In this document: in pieces, positions 4,925 to 11,122 of the stretch
How the letters are laid out: every line of letters starts with the position of its first letter
How positions within the stretch are numbered: position 1 is the stretch's first letter
NCBI GenBank assembly: GCA_004556875.1
Contig: SFFP01000043.1
Span: 1 to 11,122, forward strand
DNA: 11,122 nt
From: Ruminococcus flavefaciens
Lineage (GTDB): Bacteria > Bacillota_A > Clostridia > Oscillospirales > Ruminococcaceae
Reading direction: 5' to 3'
Notes under the pieces: model-generated
Databases searched by the model: none
Seen by the model: the letters and a program-made list of their open reading frames with translations, nothing else
What the model was told of the DNA's origin: nothing
Made by a program: the position numbers and the translations under genes

Positions 4925-6859
4925 TTATACAGGCTCATTGAGCGCCTTGAAGTCATCACCGTATGTGAGTCCGTAACCCATTTCAAACATACACTCATCA
5001 GTGCCTATCTGAGCAACAGAACCGTACCACGGCGAAGGGAGCTTACCGCTGAAATCAGCACCGCCGCAGAGAACATTTGCTACGCCCTGACCCTCAGACC
5101 CCGGAAGATAGCACATTACCACGCTGTCCCAGCTGTCCATGTCAGCCTTGTCGAGTATGACCTGTCTGCCTGCAACTATACAGGTAACAGTAGGCTTGCC
5201 GAGACTTTTAGCTTCGTCTATAGCTCTTCTGTTGTCTGTAAGACCGAGCTTTCCGCAAAGCTCCATATCCTCGGTATCGCCGTTCCACTCAGCATAGGCT
5301 TCTTCGCCCACAACATTGAGAACTATGTCTGCATCTGCTGCTTCTTTTGGATTTGTTATTACCTTTATGTCGTATTCGGCAGCAACTGCCTTAAAGCCTT
5401 CAAGTATGGTAGTAACGCCGTCTATCTTCTTTGACTCACTGCCATTCCAGTCAATTGTCCAGCCGCCGCACTGTGCCGCTGCATCGTCAGAAGCAGGTCC
5501 TATGATATATACTGAGCTGCCTTCCTTGATTGGAAGAACATCATTATCATTCTTGAGAAGCACAAGGCTTTCTTCAACAAGCTTTTCCGCAACTTTTCTG
5601 TATTCGGATGAACCTGTATTCTGCTGTTTTGTCTTGAAGTCTCTGAGCATAGGGTCATCAAAAAGGCCTGCATTTTTCTTGACTCTGATAATTCTTGTAA
5701 CAGCATCGTCCAATCTTTCCAAAGGGATAACCCCCTTCTTGACAGATTCAACGATGATATCCATAGCTTCGCTGTATCTCTCAGGCTCCATAAACATATC
5801 AATACCTGCATTTACAGCAGCTATGACCTGCTCCTCATAGGTCTTGTCAGGGATATTCTGGATAGAATTCCAGTCGCTGACGATGAAGCCCTCAAATCCC
5901 ATTTCATCCTTGAGCTTCATTATATATTCCTTGTTCTCGTGCATCTTAACGCCGTTGAGTGAAGCGTGGCTTATCATGATAGTCTGAGCACCTGCATCTA
6001 TCATATCCTGATATACTTTGAGAAGCTCTGCTATCTCGTCATCTGTAAGCTCAGCATTTCCGCGGTCTATAAGTCTGTCGGTAAATACGCCGTTCATATC
6101 GGAGTCCTCACCTGTACCATAAACAGCGCTTCCCTCTGCAAAGAAATGCTTAGCGCAGGCAACTCCGCCGCCGTCTATATAGCCCTTGATGTAAGATGTA
6201 CCAAGCTTGCTTATCATGTCAAGGTCAGCACCATAGCACTCATATGTACGTCCCCAGCGAGGGTCAACGGACTGAGAAACCACAGGAAAGAAATTCCACG
6301 GCATATGGCACATCATGGCTTCATCAGCGGTAATGCGTCCCATTTCGTATGTAAGGTTTGCATCGTTTGCTGCACCGATACCTATATTATGAGGGAAATA
6401 AACAGCGCCTGTGCAGTAATTCACTCCATGTGCGTGATCCTGACCGTATATCATAGGGATTCCGCACTCAGACTCAATAGCGTTCTGCTGTAATTCATCT
6501 GTTATCTCCACCCAGTCGCTCTGTTCAGCTCCCGACATATTTCCGAGCACACTGCCGTAGTCTTTAGCCTTCATATCCTCAATGTCGTCCATGAGCAGAT
6601 ACACAACAGGCTCTACCATCTGAGCGGCTTTCTGTTCAAGTGTAAACTCAGCAACTATCTCCTCAGGAGTCATGGAGGCATATTTCTCATACTTATATTC
6701 AGATGTTTCCGCTTCTGTGGAATCAGCTGATGAAGCTTCTGTTGAAGCTGATGCAGTTGTTTCTGTCTCAGGCTTAGTCGATGATGATTTTTTGTCAGAA
6801 CATGATGCAAAAGCTGTTATCATTGAAAGTGATACCAAAAGTGAAAGAAACTTTTTCAT
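4925..6859 (-). CDS. GH3 beta-glucosidase/exo-glucanase-like lipoprotein
   Basis: Predicted cell-surface glycoside hydrolase of family 3, which removes beta-linked glucose (or xylose and similar) from the non-reducing end of oligosaccharides. Residues 1-20 are a lipoprotein signal ending in FASC (Cys20), followed by a Ser/Thr/Glu linker to about residue 55. The catalytic barrel shows GQDHAHG, FPHNIGIGA, DPRWGRTYE, the AKHF pair (Lys237-His238) and the nucleophile Asp329 in GFIVSDW. The second domain has LVEESLVLLKND, then VGEEAYAEWNGD, where exo-glucanase-type GH3 enzymes carry the acid/base region, then VAGRQVIL and GKLPSPW. At 644 residues it is a complete two-domain enzyme with no dockerin, carbohydrate-binding module or extra C-terminal domain. 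It is therefore anchored by lipid rather than through a cellulosome. An AAGGAGA site 6 nt upstream supports the start. It appears monocistronic. Exact substrate is not determined. Confidence 0.95.
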   Translation of the reverse strand: MKKFLSLLVSLSMITAFASCSDKKSSSTKPETETTASASTEASSADSTEAETSEYKYEKYASMTPEEIVAEFTLEQKAAQMVEPVVYLLMDDIEDMKAKDYGSVLGNMSGAEQSDWVEITDELQQNAIESECGIPMIYGQDHAHGVNYCTGAVYFPHNIGIGAANDANLTYEMGRITADEAMMCHMPWNFFPVVSQSVDPRWGRTYECYGADLDMISKLGTSYIKGYIDGGGVACAKHFFAEGSAVYGTGEDSDMNGVFTDRLIDRGNAELTDDEIAELLKVYQDMIDAGAQTIMISHASLNGVKMHENKEYIMKLKDEMGFEGFIVSDWNSIQNIPDKTYEEQVIAAVNAGIDMFMEPERYSEAMDIIVESVKKGVIPLERLDDAVTRIIRVKKNAGLFDDPMLRDFKTKQQNTGSSEYRKVAEKLVEESLVLLKNDNDVLPIKEGSSVYIIGPASDDAAAQCGGWTIDWNGSESKKIDGVTTILEGFKAVAAEYDIKVITNPKEAADADIVLNVVGEEAYAEWNGDTEDMELCGKLGLTDNRRAIDEAKSLGKPTVTCIVAGRQVILDKADMDSWDSVVMCYLPGSEGQGVANVLCGGADFSGKLPSPWYGSVAQIGTDECMFEMGYGLTYGDDFKALNEPV

Positions 6860-6901
6860 AACTATTCTCCTTTTATAAAATATAATACAAATGATAAGCA
6901 G

Positions 6902-6930
6902 ATTATAACACTATCGCATGGATTTGTCAA
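6902..6930 (-). promoter_or_regulatory. Promoter of the GH3 gene
   Basis: Minus-strand TTGACA (6925-6930), 17-bp spacer, TATAAT (6902-6907), both boxes exact consensus, with TG one base before the -10. The expected transcript start near 6895 gives a leader of about 36 nt. The first ten bases (TTGACAAATC) equal those of the ABC-F promoter. No operator dyad is evident, which fits strong constitutive expression or remote control. Confidence 0.9.
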
Positions 6931-7007
6931 ATAATTAATAATTTATTAACACTTTATTTACATTCACAGCCGCACATTTCCCGCTCTGAAACGTTAATAC
7001 TTATGAA

Positions 7008-7028
7008 AGTGAAACAGAAGGTTTCGCT
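7008..7028 (+). other. Small hairpin in the serpin 5' leader
   Basis: AGTGAAAC (7008-7015) can pair with GTTTCGCT (7021-7028), eight pairs with one G-U, around a 5-nt loop. It lies 15 nt before the AGAGGAGG ribosome site (7043-7050) of the serpin gene. It could protect the mRNA end or modulate translation; it may be chance. I could not identify a convincing sigma-A promoter for the serpin in 6931-7007. Confidence 0.35.
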
Positions 7029-7057
7029 CAGCTAATAAGATCAGAGGAGGTTTATTT

Positions 7058-8557
7058 ATGAAATTCAGAAAGATCATCGCAGCCGTTACGGCACTTTGTC
7101 TTGCAGTACCTGCAGGTATCGCAGGTACAGTCTCAGCGCTCGACCAAAATGTCAAGGGAGATGTCAACGCCGATACAGTATTCAACCTTGCAGATATGGT
7201 AATGTTCCAGCGCTGGCTAAGCGGACGCGGAGATATCACCGCACACACCAATGCTGACGTAAACGGCGATGGAGAGTACGATATCTTTGACCTTAGCACC
7301 ATGAGAAAAATGCTGGTCGAAAACATCAGCAATGCACCGCAGCCAAGCTTTGCACCGTCTGCACGCAATCTCTGCGCAGGCATCTCAGCTTCTGATATCA
7401 AGGGCAAGGACGCTGATGAGCAGTTCATCAACAGTCAGGCAAGCTTCGCTGTTGACCTTTTCAAAAAGACATACGCAGAAAAAGTGGGCGAAAACGACCT
7501 TATCTCGCCATATTCCGTAATGCAGGCTCTTTCTATGACTGCCAACGGTGCAGGGGGCACTACCCGTAAGGAAATGGAAAACGTTCTCGGCGGCGGTCTG
7601 TCTATGGACGCTCTCAACTCTTATCTTATGACCCAGCGCCAAAAAACTGTAAATACTGAAAAGAACGAATATACAAACAAGTGGGAGATAAATACCGCCA
7701 ACTCAATATGGGCAAGAGATGATCAGAACCGTATACAGGTACGCCCCGAATTCATTCAGAAGTGCGTTGACTATTATGATTCCGAATTCTATCTTGCTCC
7801 GTTTGACGAGTCTACCCTTAACGACGTAAACGGCTGGGTAAATGAAAAAACTCACGAAATGATACCGAAAATACTTGAGTATATAGATTATAATGATGTA
7901 ATGTATCTGGTAAACGCCGTAACATTTGAGGCCGAGTGGGAACAACCGTATGAAAGCTATAATGTAAAGAAAGACAAGTTCACAGCGGCTGACGGAACAG
8001 TTCAGGACGCAGAAATGCTTTGCAGTACCGAGAAATACATCACTGACGAAAACACTAAGGGCATGATGAAGTATTACAGCGGCTACAGATATGCATTTGC
8101 TGCTCTTCTCCCCGATGAGAGCATTTCTGTTGATGATTATATCGAACAGCTCACAGCCGAAAAACTCAGCGGACTTCTTAATAATAACAGCTATGAACAG
8201 GCAAATGTCAAGCTTCCTAAGTTCAAGTATGAATACGGAAACGAGCTGAGCGATGAGCTTAAAGCTATGGGAATGAAAACTGCATTTGACGAAGAAACGG
8301 CTGACTTTTCGGAAATGTCCGCAATAAACGACTTAAATCCTCTGCATATCGGTTATGTTATCCATAAAACTTTCATAGACCTTGACGAAAACGGCACAAA
8401 GGCTGCTGCCGCAACTCTCGTTGCCATGAAAGATAACGGTATGCCCATAAAGCCTGAGATCGATGTTGTTTTCGACAGACCTTTCGTTTACTGTATTGTT
8501 GATACAGAGACAGAGCTCCCCGTATTCATCGGTGTATTGAATTCCCTTGAACAGTAA
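7058..8557 (+). CDS. Secreted serpin with N-terminal type I dockerin
   Basis: Exported serine (or cysteine) protease inhibitor able to dock on a cellulosome scaffold. Residues 1-27 are a signal peptide (cut after VSA). A dockerin follows at about 33-87 with two calcium loops: Asp35-Asn37-Asp39-Asn43-Asp46 and Asp67-Asn69-Asp71-Asp75-Asp78, each followed by a helix. A linker runs to about residue 120. The serpin fold then shows NDLISPYSV with ALSMTANGAGGTT, a VNAVTFEAEWEQPY block, and near the C-terminus the hinge GTKAAAATLVAM (from Gly446) and FDRPFVYCIVD. The Ala-rich hinge with Thr at P14 and Ala at P12-P9 indicates an inhibitory, not merely structural, serpin. Counting from the hinge puts P1 at about Asn460, with Lys458 and Met457 as alternatives because the loop seems a few residues longer than in alpha-1-antitrypsin. 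Dockerin-serpins are known from Clostridium thermocellum and Ruminococcus flavefaciens. An AGAGGAGG site lies 7 nt before the ATG. Confidence 0.95.
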   Translation: MKFRKIIAAVTALCLAVPAGIAGTVSALDQNVKGDVNADTVFNLADMVMFQRWLSGRGDITAHTNADVNGDGEYDIFDLSTMRKMLVENISNAPQPSFAPSARNLCAGISASDIKGKDADEQFINSQASFAVDLFKKTYAEKVGENDLISPYSVMQALSMTANGAGGTTRKEMENVLGGGLSMDALNSYLMTQRQKTVNTEKNEYTNKWEINTANSIWARDDQNRIQVRPEFIQKCVDYYDSEFYLAPFDESTLNDVNGWVNEKTHEMIPKILEYIDYNDVMYLVNAVTFEAEWEQPYESYNVKKDKFTAADGTVQDAEMLCSTEKYITDENTKGMMKYYSGYRYAFAALLPDESISVDDYIEQLTAEKLSGLLNNNSYEQANVKLPKFKYEYGNELSDELKAMGMKTAFDEETADFSEMSAINDLNPLHIGYVIHKTFIDLDENGTKAAAATLVAMKDNGMPIKPEIDVVFDRPFVYCIVDTETELPVFIGVLNSLEQ

Positions 8558-8591
8558 ACTTCAGTAAATAATTGATATTCATTTCATCAGT

Positions 8592-8610
8592 GGGCGGATA
8601 ATATCCGCCC
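8592..8610 (+). other. Perfect palindromic hairpin downstream of the serpin gene
   Basis: GGGCGGATAATATCCGCCC forms a stem of at least 7 bp starting 35 nt after the serpin stop. No T-run follows on either strand, so it is not a standard intrinsic terminator; it may be an mRNA-stabilising end or a dispersed palindromic repeat. It directly precedes the 94-bp tandem repeats. Confidence 0.6.
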
Positions 8611-8621
8611 CTGCGCATATA

Positions 8622-8809
8622 GCACAGAGCCTGCGCACCCTTTTTCGCGGCATAGACGAAAAAACGGCAGATATATCTCCGCGTCTGCTGCTATTTCGAT
8701 ATTTATATGTTATAAGCGCAGAGCCTGCGCACCCTTTTTCGCGGCATAGACGAAAAAACGGCAGATATATCTCCGCGTCTGTTGCTATTTCGATATTTGT
8801 ATGTTATAA
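8622..8809 (+). repeat. Tandem 94-bp promoter/hairpin repeat, two copies
   Basis: Copies at 8622-8715 and 8716-8809 differ at only three positions. Each unit has a GC hairpin around the loop GAGCC (GCGCA-GAGCC-TGCGC in copy 2; copy 1 has one mismatch), then ACCCTTTTTCGCGG, a 15-nt spacer, GGCAGA, and CCGCG closing a 38-nt stem-loop (8646-8683 and 8740-8777). The unit ends in a promoter-like segment. Copy 1 ends CTGCTA...TATAAG, while copy 2 ends TTGCTA...TATAAT and leads into the sigma factor gene. The repeats fill most of the 286-bp gap between serpin and sigma gene, which otherwise holds only the hairpin at 8592-8610. Confidence 0.9.
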
Positions 8810-8810
8810 T
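8782..8810 (+). promoter_or_regulatory. Promoter of the sigma/anti-sigma operon
   Basis: TTGCTA (8782-8787), 17-bp spacer, TATAAT (8805-8810) at the end of repeat copy 2. The equivalent segment of copy 1 (CTGCTA, TATAAG at 8711-8716) is weaker but could add a second start. Expected transcription starts near 8817, which excludes translation from the in-frame TTG at 8811. Confidence 0.7.
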
Positions 8811-8843
8811 TTGTACTATAAGTTTACGGAGGGGGTGTGGCTC

Positions 8844-9305
8844 TTGGCATTCGATATTGACGAGCAGTACGATAAGATATACCGTTACTGCTTTCTGAAA
8901 ATGCGGCATAAAGAAACTGCCGAGGATATCACACAAGAAACCTTCCTCCGCTACCTCGAACACCCACAGTACCACAACACCGATAAAACGCTTCAGCTTT
9001 TATACACTATCGCAGGCAATCTCTGCATGGACGAATTCAGAAAGCATAAGCCTCAGGAGCTTACCGATGAAGAGGCTTCCGCTGAAAATATGGAGGACAG
9101 CGTTATCTCGGATATTGACCTCAGGATGGCACTTTCAAAGCTTTCTGAGGAGGACAGAGAGCTGATACTCCTGAGATATATAAACGAAGTCCCTGTAAGT
9201 GTAATGGCAAAGCTGTACAATATATCGCGTTTTGCACTTAACCGCAGGATAAACCGTGTCCTCGGCATGATGCACGAGTATCTGGGAAAGGAGGAGCTTA
9301 TATGA
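8844..9305 (+). CDS. ECF-type RNA polymerase sigma factor
   Basis: Alternative sigma factor of the extracytoplasmic function class, 153 residues, with only regions 2 and 4. Region 2 (about 8-70) has the typical AEDITQETFLRYLE block and an IAGNLCMDEFRK segment. Region 4 (about 97-150) has LSEEDRELILLRYINEVPV followed by a helix-turn-helix. I choose the TTG start at 8844: a GGAGGGGG site (8828-8835) lies 8 nt upstream. The frame is open from a TTG at 8811, but that lies between the -10 box and the expected transcript start. The stop overlaps the ATG of the next gene (ATGA), so the two proteins are made together, as is usual for a sigma factor and its anti-sigma partner. Its regulon is unknown; the flanking dockerin genes are candidates. 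Confidence 0.9.
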   Translation: MAFDIDEQYDKIYRYCFLKMRHKETAEDITQETFLRYLEHPQYHNTDKTLQLLYTIAGNLCMDEFRKHKPQELTDEEASAENMEDSVISDIDLRMALSKLSEEDRELILLRYINEVPVSVMAKLYNISRFALNRRINRVLGMMHEYLGKEELI

Positions 9306-10432
9306 CAGACAAGGAAAAAAACAGACTGCTCGAAGCTTTCGGAATTCCCGAACCTGACAGAAAAAAACAGTTCACCGAAGAGTTCAGACAGCGTTCACAT
9401 GACAAAGTGAAAAAGCCGCTTCTGCCAATAATAATGCGAACCGCAGCTTCTGCGGCAATGCTCGCACTTGTTATCGGAGCAGTTACTCATCTTCCCAAGC
9501 AGAATATCCCTGCTCCCGAAAGCGAGATAGTCATTACAGCCACCGAAACCACATCTGCTGCAGCTTCTTCCGTGACCGACAACTCAGACACTTTCACAAC
9601 AGCCTCATCAAAAAATATCAAGCCCACAACAGCAAAGGCTGTTACAACAAAGACAGGCACAAAGACCGAGTCTGCAGTGACCGTCCGCACAACACTTGCT
9701 TCATCAAACAGCGAAAGCTCCCACACCCACGAAGCAGCAGAAAATACCTCTGCGGCTGATATAGTTACAACCGCTCTCACCTCAGCTCCGACCGCAAGTG
9801 AGAATAGCGCAGCAACTGCACCGCCCCAGACAACTCAGCAGCCTGAGTCAGTCATAAGAGACATGACTGTTACTCCCGATATCATTTACCCTGTCCGCAG
9901 CAAGGTGATTCGCGAAGATGCACTGAATGACGGCGGCATTGATAAAGGAAATGATGGAAATAGCGGTATTTTTTTACCTCTTGACCAAAAAATTCAAAAG
10001 ATGTTTGATAATTCCTACGATATAATACTTGCAAAAGTTGACAAAATAGTGTATACTTCTATAGATGGGGAAGTTTATTCCGCTGAGGATATCATCGTCG
10101 AAAAGACGTATAAAGGCGGACTTTCCAAAAACGACAAGATAACTCTTTTCATCAGAGGCGGTCTTATGCCTGCTGAGGAATATATTAATCAGCACAGAAA
10201 TATATCGCTTCCTGATGCGGAAAACTATTCCGTCAGGGTAAGCGGTATGTATGATATAAATATGGGGGACACTTATCTCTTTTTTATCAATGAAAGCGAT
10301 AATGCATTTCCATCAGGTTCTTTTATACTATCATATGAAGATGATGAAGCGGTTTTCAGACAGCATAACGACAGATTTGTCTCGCTCCGCGATAATGTAT
10401 CTTCATTCGATCCATCTCTGTTAAGGCAGTAG
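9302..10432 (+). CDS. Membrane-anchored putative anti-sigma factor with extracellular domain
   Basis: Probable partner of the preceding sigma factor, inferred from the ATGA overlap, an AAAGGAGG site at 7-nt spacing and topology. Residues 1-40 form a short charged cytoplasmic segment, with no zinc anti-sigma motif (no HxxxCxxC). One transmembrane helix follows at about 45-63. Residues 80-195 are a Thr/Ser/Ala-rich linker like those crossing Gram-positive walls. The C-terminal region (about 225-376) is an extracellular domain of mixed strands with segments such as SYDIILAKVDKIVY, IIVEKTYKGGLSKNDKITLF and GDTYLFFIN. I do not recognise it as a carbohydrate-binding module. The plan resembles RsgI-type anti-sigma factors of cellulolytic clostridia, which sense polysaccharide outside the cell, but those partner SigI rather than an ECF factor. 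An alternative is a secreted-domain protein merely co-transcribed. Confidence 0.7.
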   Translation: MTDKEKNRLLEAFGIPEPDRKKQFTEEFRQRSHDKVKKPLLPIIMRTAASAAMLALVIGAVTHLPKQNIPAPESEIVITATETTSAAASSVTDNSDTFTTASSKNIKPTTAKAVTTKTGTKTESAVTVRTTLASSNSESSHTHEAAENTSAADIVTTALTSAPTASENSAATAPPQTTQQPESVIRDMTVTPDIIYPVRSKVIREDALNDGGIDKGNDGNSGIFLPLDQKIQKMFDNSYDIILAKVDKIVYTSIDGEVYSAEDIIVEKTYKGGLSKNDKITLFIRGGLMPAEEYINQHRNISLPDAENYSVRVSGMYDINMGDTYLFFINESDNAFPSGSFILSYEDDEAVFRQHNDRFVSLRDNVSSFDPSLLRQ

Positions 10433-10457
10433 GATAACTTTTTGTGCAAATAGCTTC

Positions 10458-10472
10458 CGCTGACTTTCAGCG
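10458..10472 (+). other. Small hairpin after the anti-sigma gene
   Basis: CGCTGA-CTT-TCAGCG is a perfect 6-bp stem 25 nt past the stop codon, without a following T-run. It partly overlaps another possible pairing, GCGA-AATA-TCGC. The 182-bp gap between the anti-sigma gene and the last gene holds no further gene I can support and no clear terminator or consensus promoter. Confidence 0.3.
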
Positions 10473-10614
10473 AAATATCGCTCCTTTCCACTGCGTACAG
10501 TAACATTACAGAGTTTTTTCCAAAAATTTTTTCTGAGATTTTGTCACACTTTCGCAAATCTGATCGTTATGTTATTGTGGAACGCTAAAAACATACCATG
10601 AAAGGAAGATCACT

Positions 10615-11122
10615 ATGAACAATAAAAAGCTGCTCAGCTTTGTGCTCTCAGCTGCTATGGCGGCAACATCACTGATGCCATCAGGAGCATATGCTGTTGT
10701 AAGCGGTGACGTCAACAAGGACGGTGTTCTGACATCAGCTGACCTTGACATCTTACAGGGATATATTCTCGGCAAACATGATATAACTGAGGAACAGTTT
10801 GCCATTGCCGATGTAAACGGCGACAAGTATGTCGATGTATATGACGTTACATCCCTCAGAAAGCTCATACTCGGTACAGACAGAAATATCGCATTTACTT
10901 CAGTCACAAAACGCTTCAATGACGGCATAAAGGATGCTATAAAGAAGGTTGGTCTGCAGGAGGGCGGCACTGTTATAAAGTCGTCAGCAGAGCTTAAAAC
11001 CTTCCTCTCAAATTACCTCTCAGATGCAAACGTTGAGAAGTATATGAAGGACTATAACGACAGCTTCTTCAAAGACTCTGTACTGCTTGTAAAGCCTGCT
11101 TACTATGACCCTGCAAAATACA
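10615..11122 (+). CDS. Secreted protein with N-terminal type I dockerin (C-terminus off window)
   Basis: Only the first 169 codons are in the window. Residues 1-27 are a signal peptide ending AYA. A type I dockerin follows at about 30-88 with complete calcium loops (Asp32-Asn34-Asp36-Thr40-Asp43 and Asp66-Asn68-Asp70-Asp74-Asp77) and helices DILQGYILG and VTSLRKLILG. The region after residue 95 has a segment SSAELKTFLSNYL and then YNDSFFKDSVLLV, which I do not assign with confidence; it faintly recalls PrcB-like extracellular modules. No catalytic domain is visible yet. An AAAGGA site 8 nt before the ATG supports the start. The dockerin-first order is the same as in the serpin. It would be exported and could join a cellulosome. 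Confidence 0.9.
   Translation, partial: MNNKKLLSFVLSAAMAATSLMPSGAYAVVSGDVNKDGVLTSADLDILQGYILGKHDITEEQFAIADVNGDKYVDVYDVTSLRKLILGTDRNIAFTSVTKRFNDGIKDAIKKVGLQEGGTVIKSSAELKTFLSNYLSDANVEKYMKDYNDSFFKDSVLLVKPAYYDPAKY

Noticed and set aside
5966..6493. Plus-strand open frame of 175 codons inside the GH3 gene
   Set aside because: Antisense shadow of a gene with clear GH3 motifs; no ribosome site or recognisable domain.
8592..8610. Intrinsic terminator of the serpin gene
   Set aside because: The stem is perfect but no T-run follows on either strand, so it is reported only as a hairpin.
8622..8809. CRISPR array
   Set aside because: Only two contiguous 94-bp units without unique spacers and with no cas genes; this is a tandem repeat.
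8811..8843. Longer sigma factor starting at the TTG at 8811
   Set aside because: This codon directly follows the -10 box and lies before the expected transcript start; the TTG at 8844 has a strong ribosome site at proper spacing.
9487..9780. Minus-strand frame opposite the anti-sigma linker
   Set aside because: It is the complement of a Thr/Ser/Ala-rich repeat-like coding stretch, which generates long open antisense frames by composition.

Overview
The window looks like a chromosomal stretch from a fibre-degrading, cellulosome-type Ruminococcus or close relative (Oscillospiraceae, Bacillota). The evidence is two secreted proteins with type I dockerins placed at the N-terminus, a GH3 glycosidase lipoprotein with a Ser/Thr/Glu-rich linker, Gram-positive Shine-Dalgarno sites, several sigma-A type TTGACA/TATAAT promoters with 17-bp spacers, and moderate GC content. 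The genus is an inference; no rRNA or tRNA is present to settle it.

Left part, all on the minus strand (1-2746): an ABC importer operon of the nitrate/sulfonate/taurine class, read from right to left. It holds a promoter with a palindrome in its spacer, a 19-codon reading frame ending in Cys-Cys-Asp-Arg, a cysteine-rich substrate-binding lipoprotein, an ATPase, and a permease cut by the window edge. The genes overlap and are probably translationally coupled. The cysteine codons in the short frame suggest, but do not prove, control by cysteine or sulfur supply.

Middle part, minus strand (2880-4887): a two-domain ABC-F protein of the Lsa/Vga-like ribosomal protection type. It has a near-consensus promoter, a leader of about 270 nt with a three-codon upstream ORF (Met-Lys-Arg) and a possible 39-codon upstream ORF, and a terminator hairpin just before the ribosome binding site. 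This is the layout of a ribosome-controlled attenuator. The promoter is duplicated at a 94-bp interval around a structured repeat. A GH3 lipoprotein gene (4925-6859) lies upstream, with its own terminator and promoter.

Right part, plus strand (7058-11122): a dockerin-bearing serpin, a 94-bp tandem repeat whose second copy ends in a promoter, an ECF sigma factor overlapping a membrane-anchored putative anti-sigma factor with an extracellular domain, and a second dockerin protein running off the window. Serpin and dockerin proteins would be exported and could dock on a cellulosome scaffold. The sigma/anti-sigma pair may sense something outside the cell and control such genes, as an analogue of RsgI-type systems.

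The most unusual signals are the 94-bp promoter-containing repeat cassette, which occurs in diverged form and opposite orientation at two loci (about 4718-4840 and 8622-8810), the ABC-F leader, and the Cys-Cys leader frame in front of a Cys-Cys-rich binding protein.
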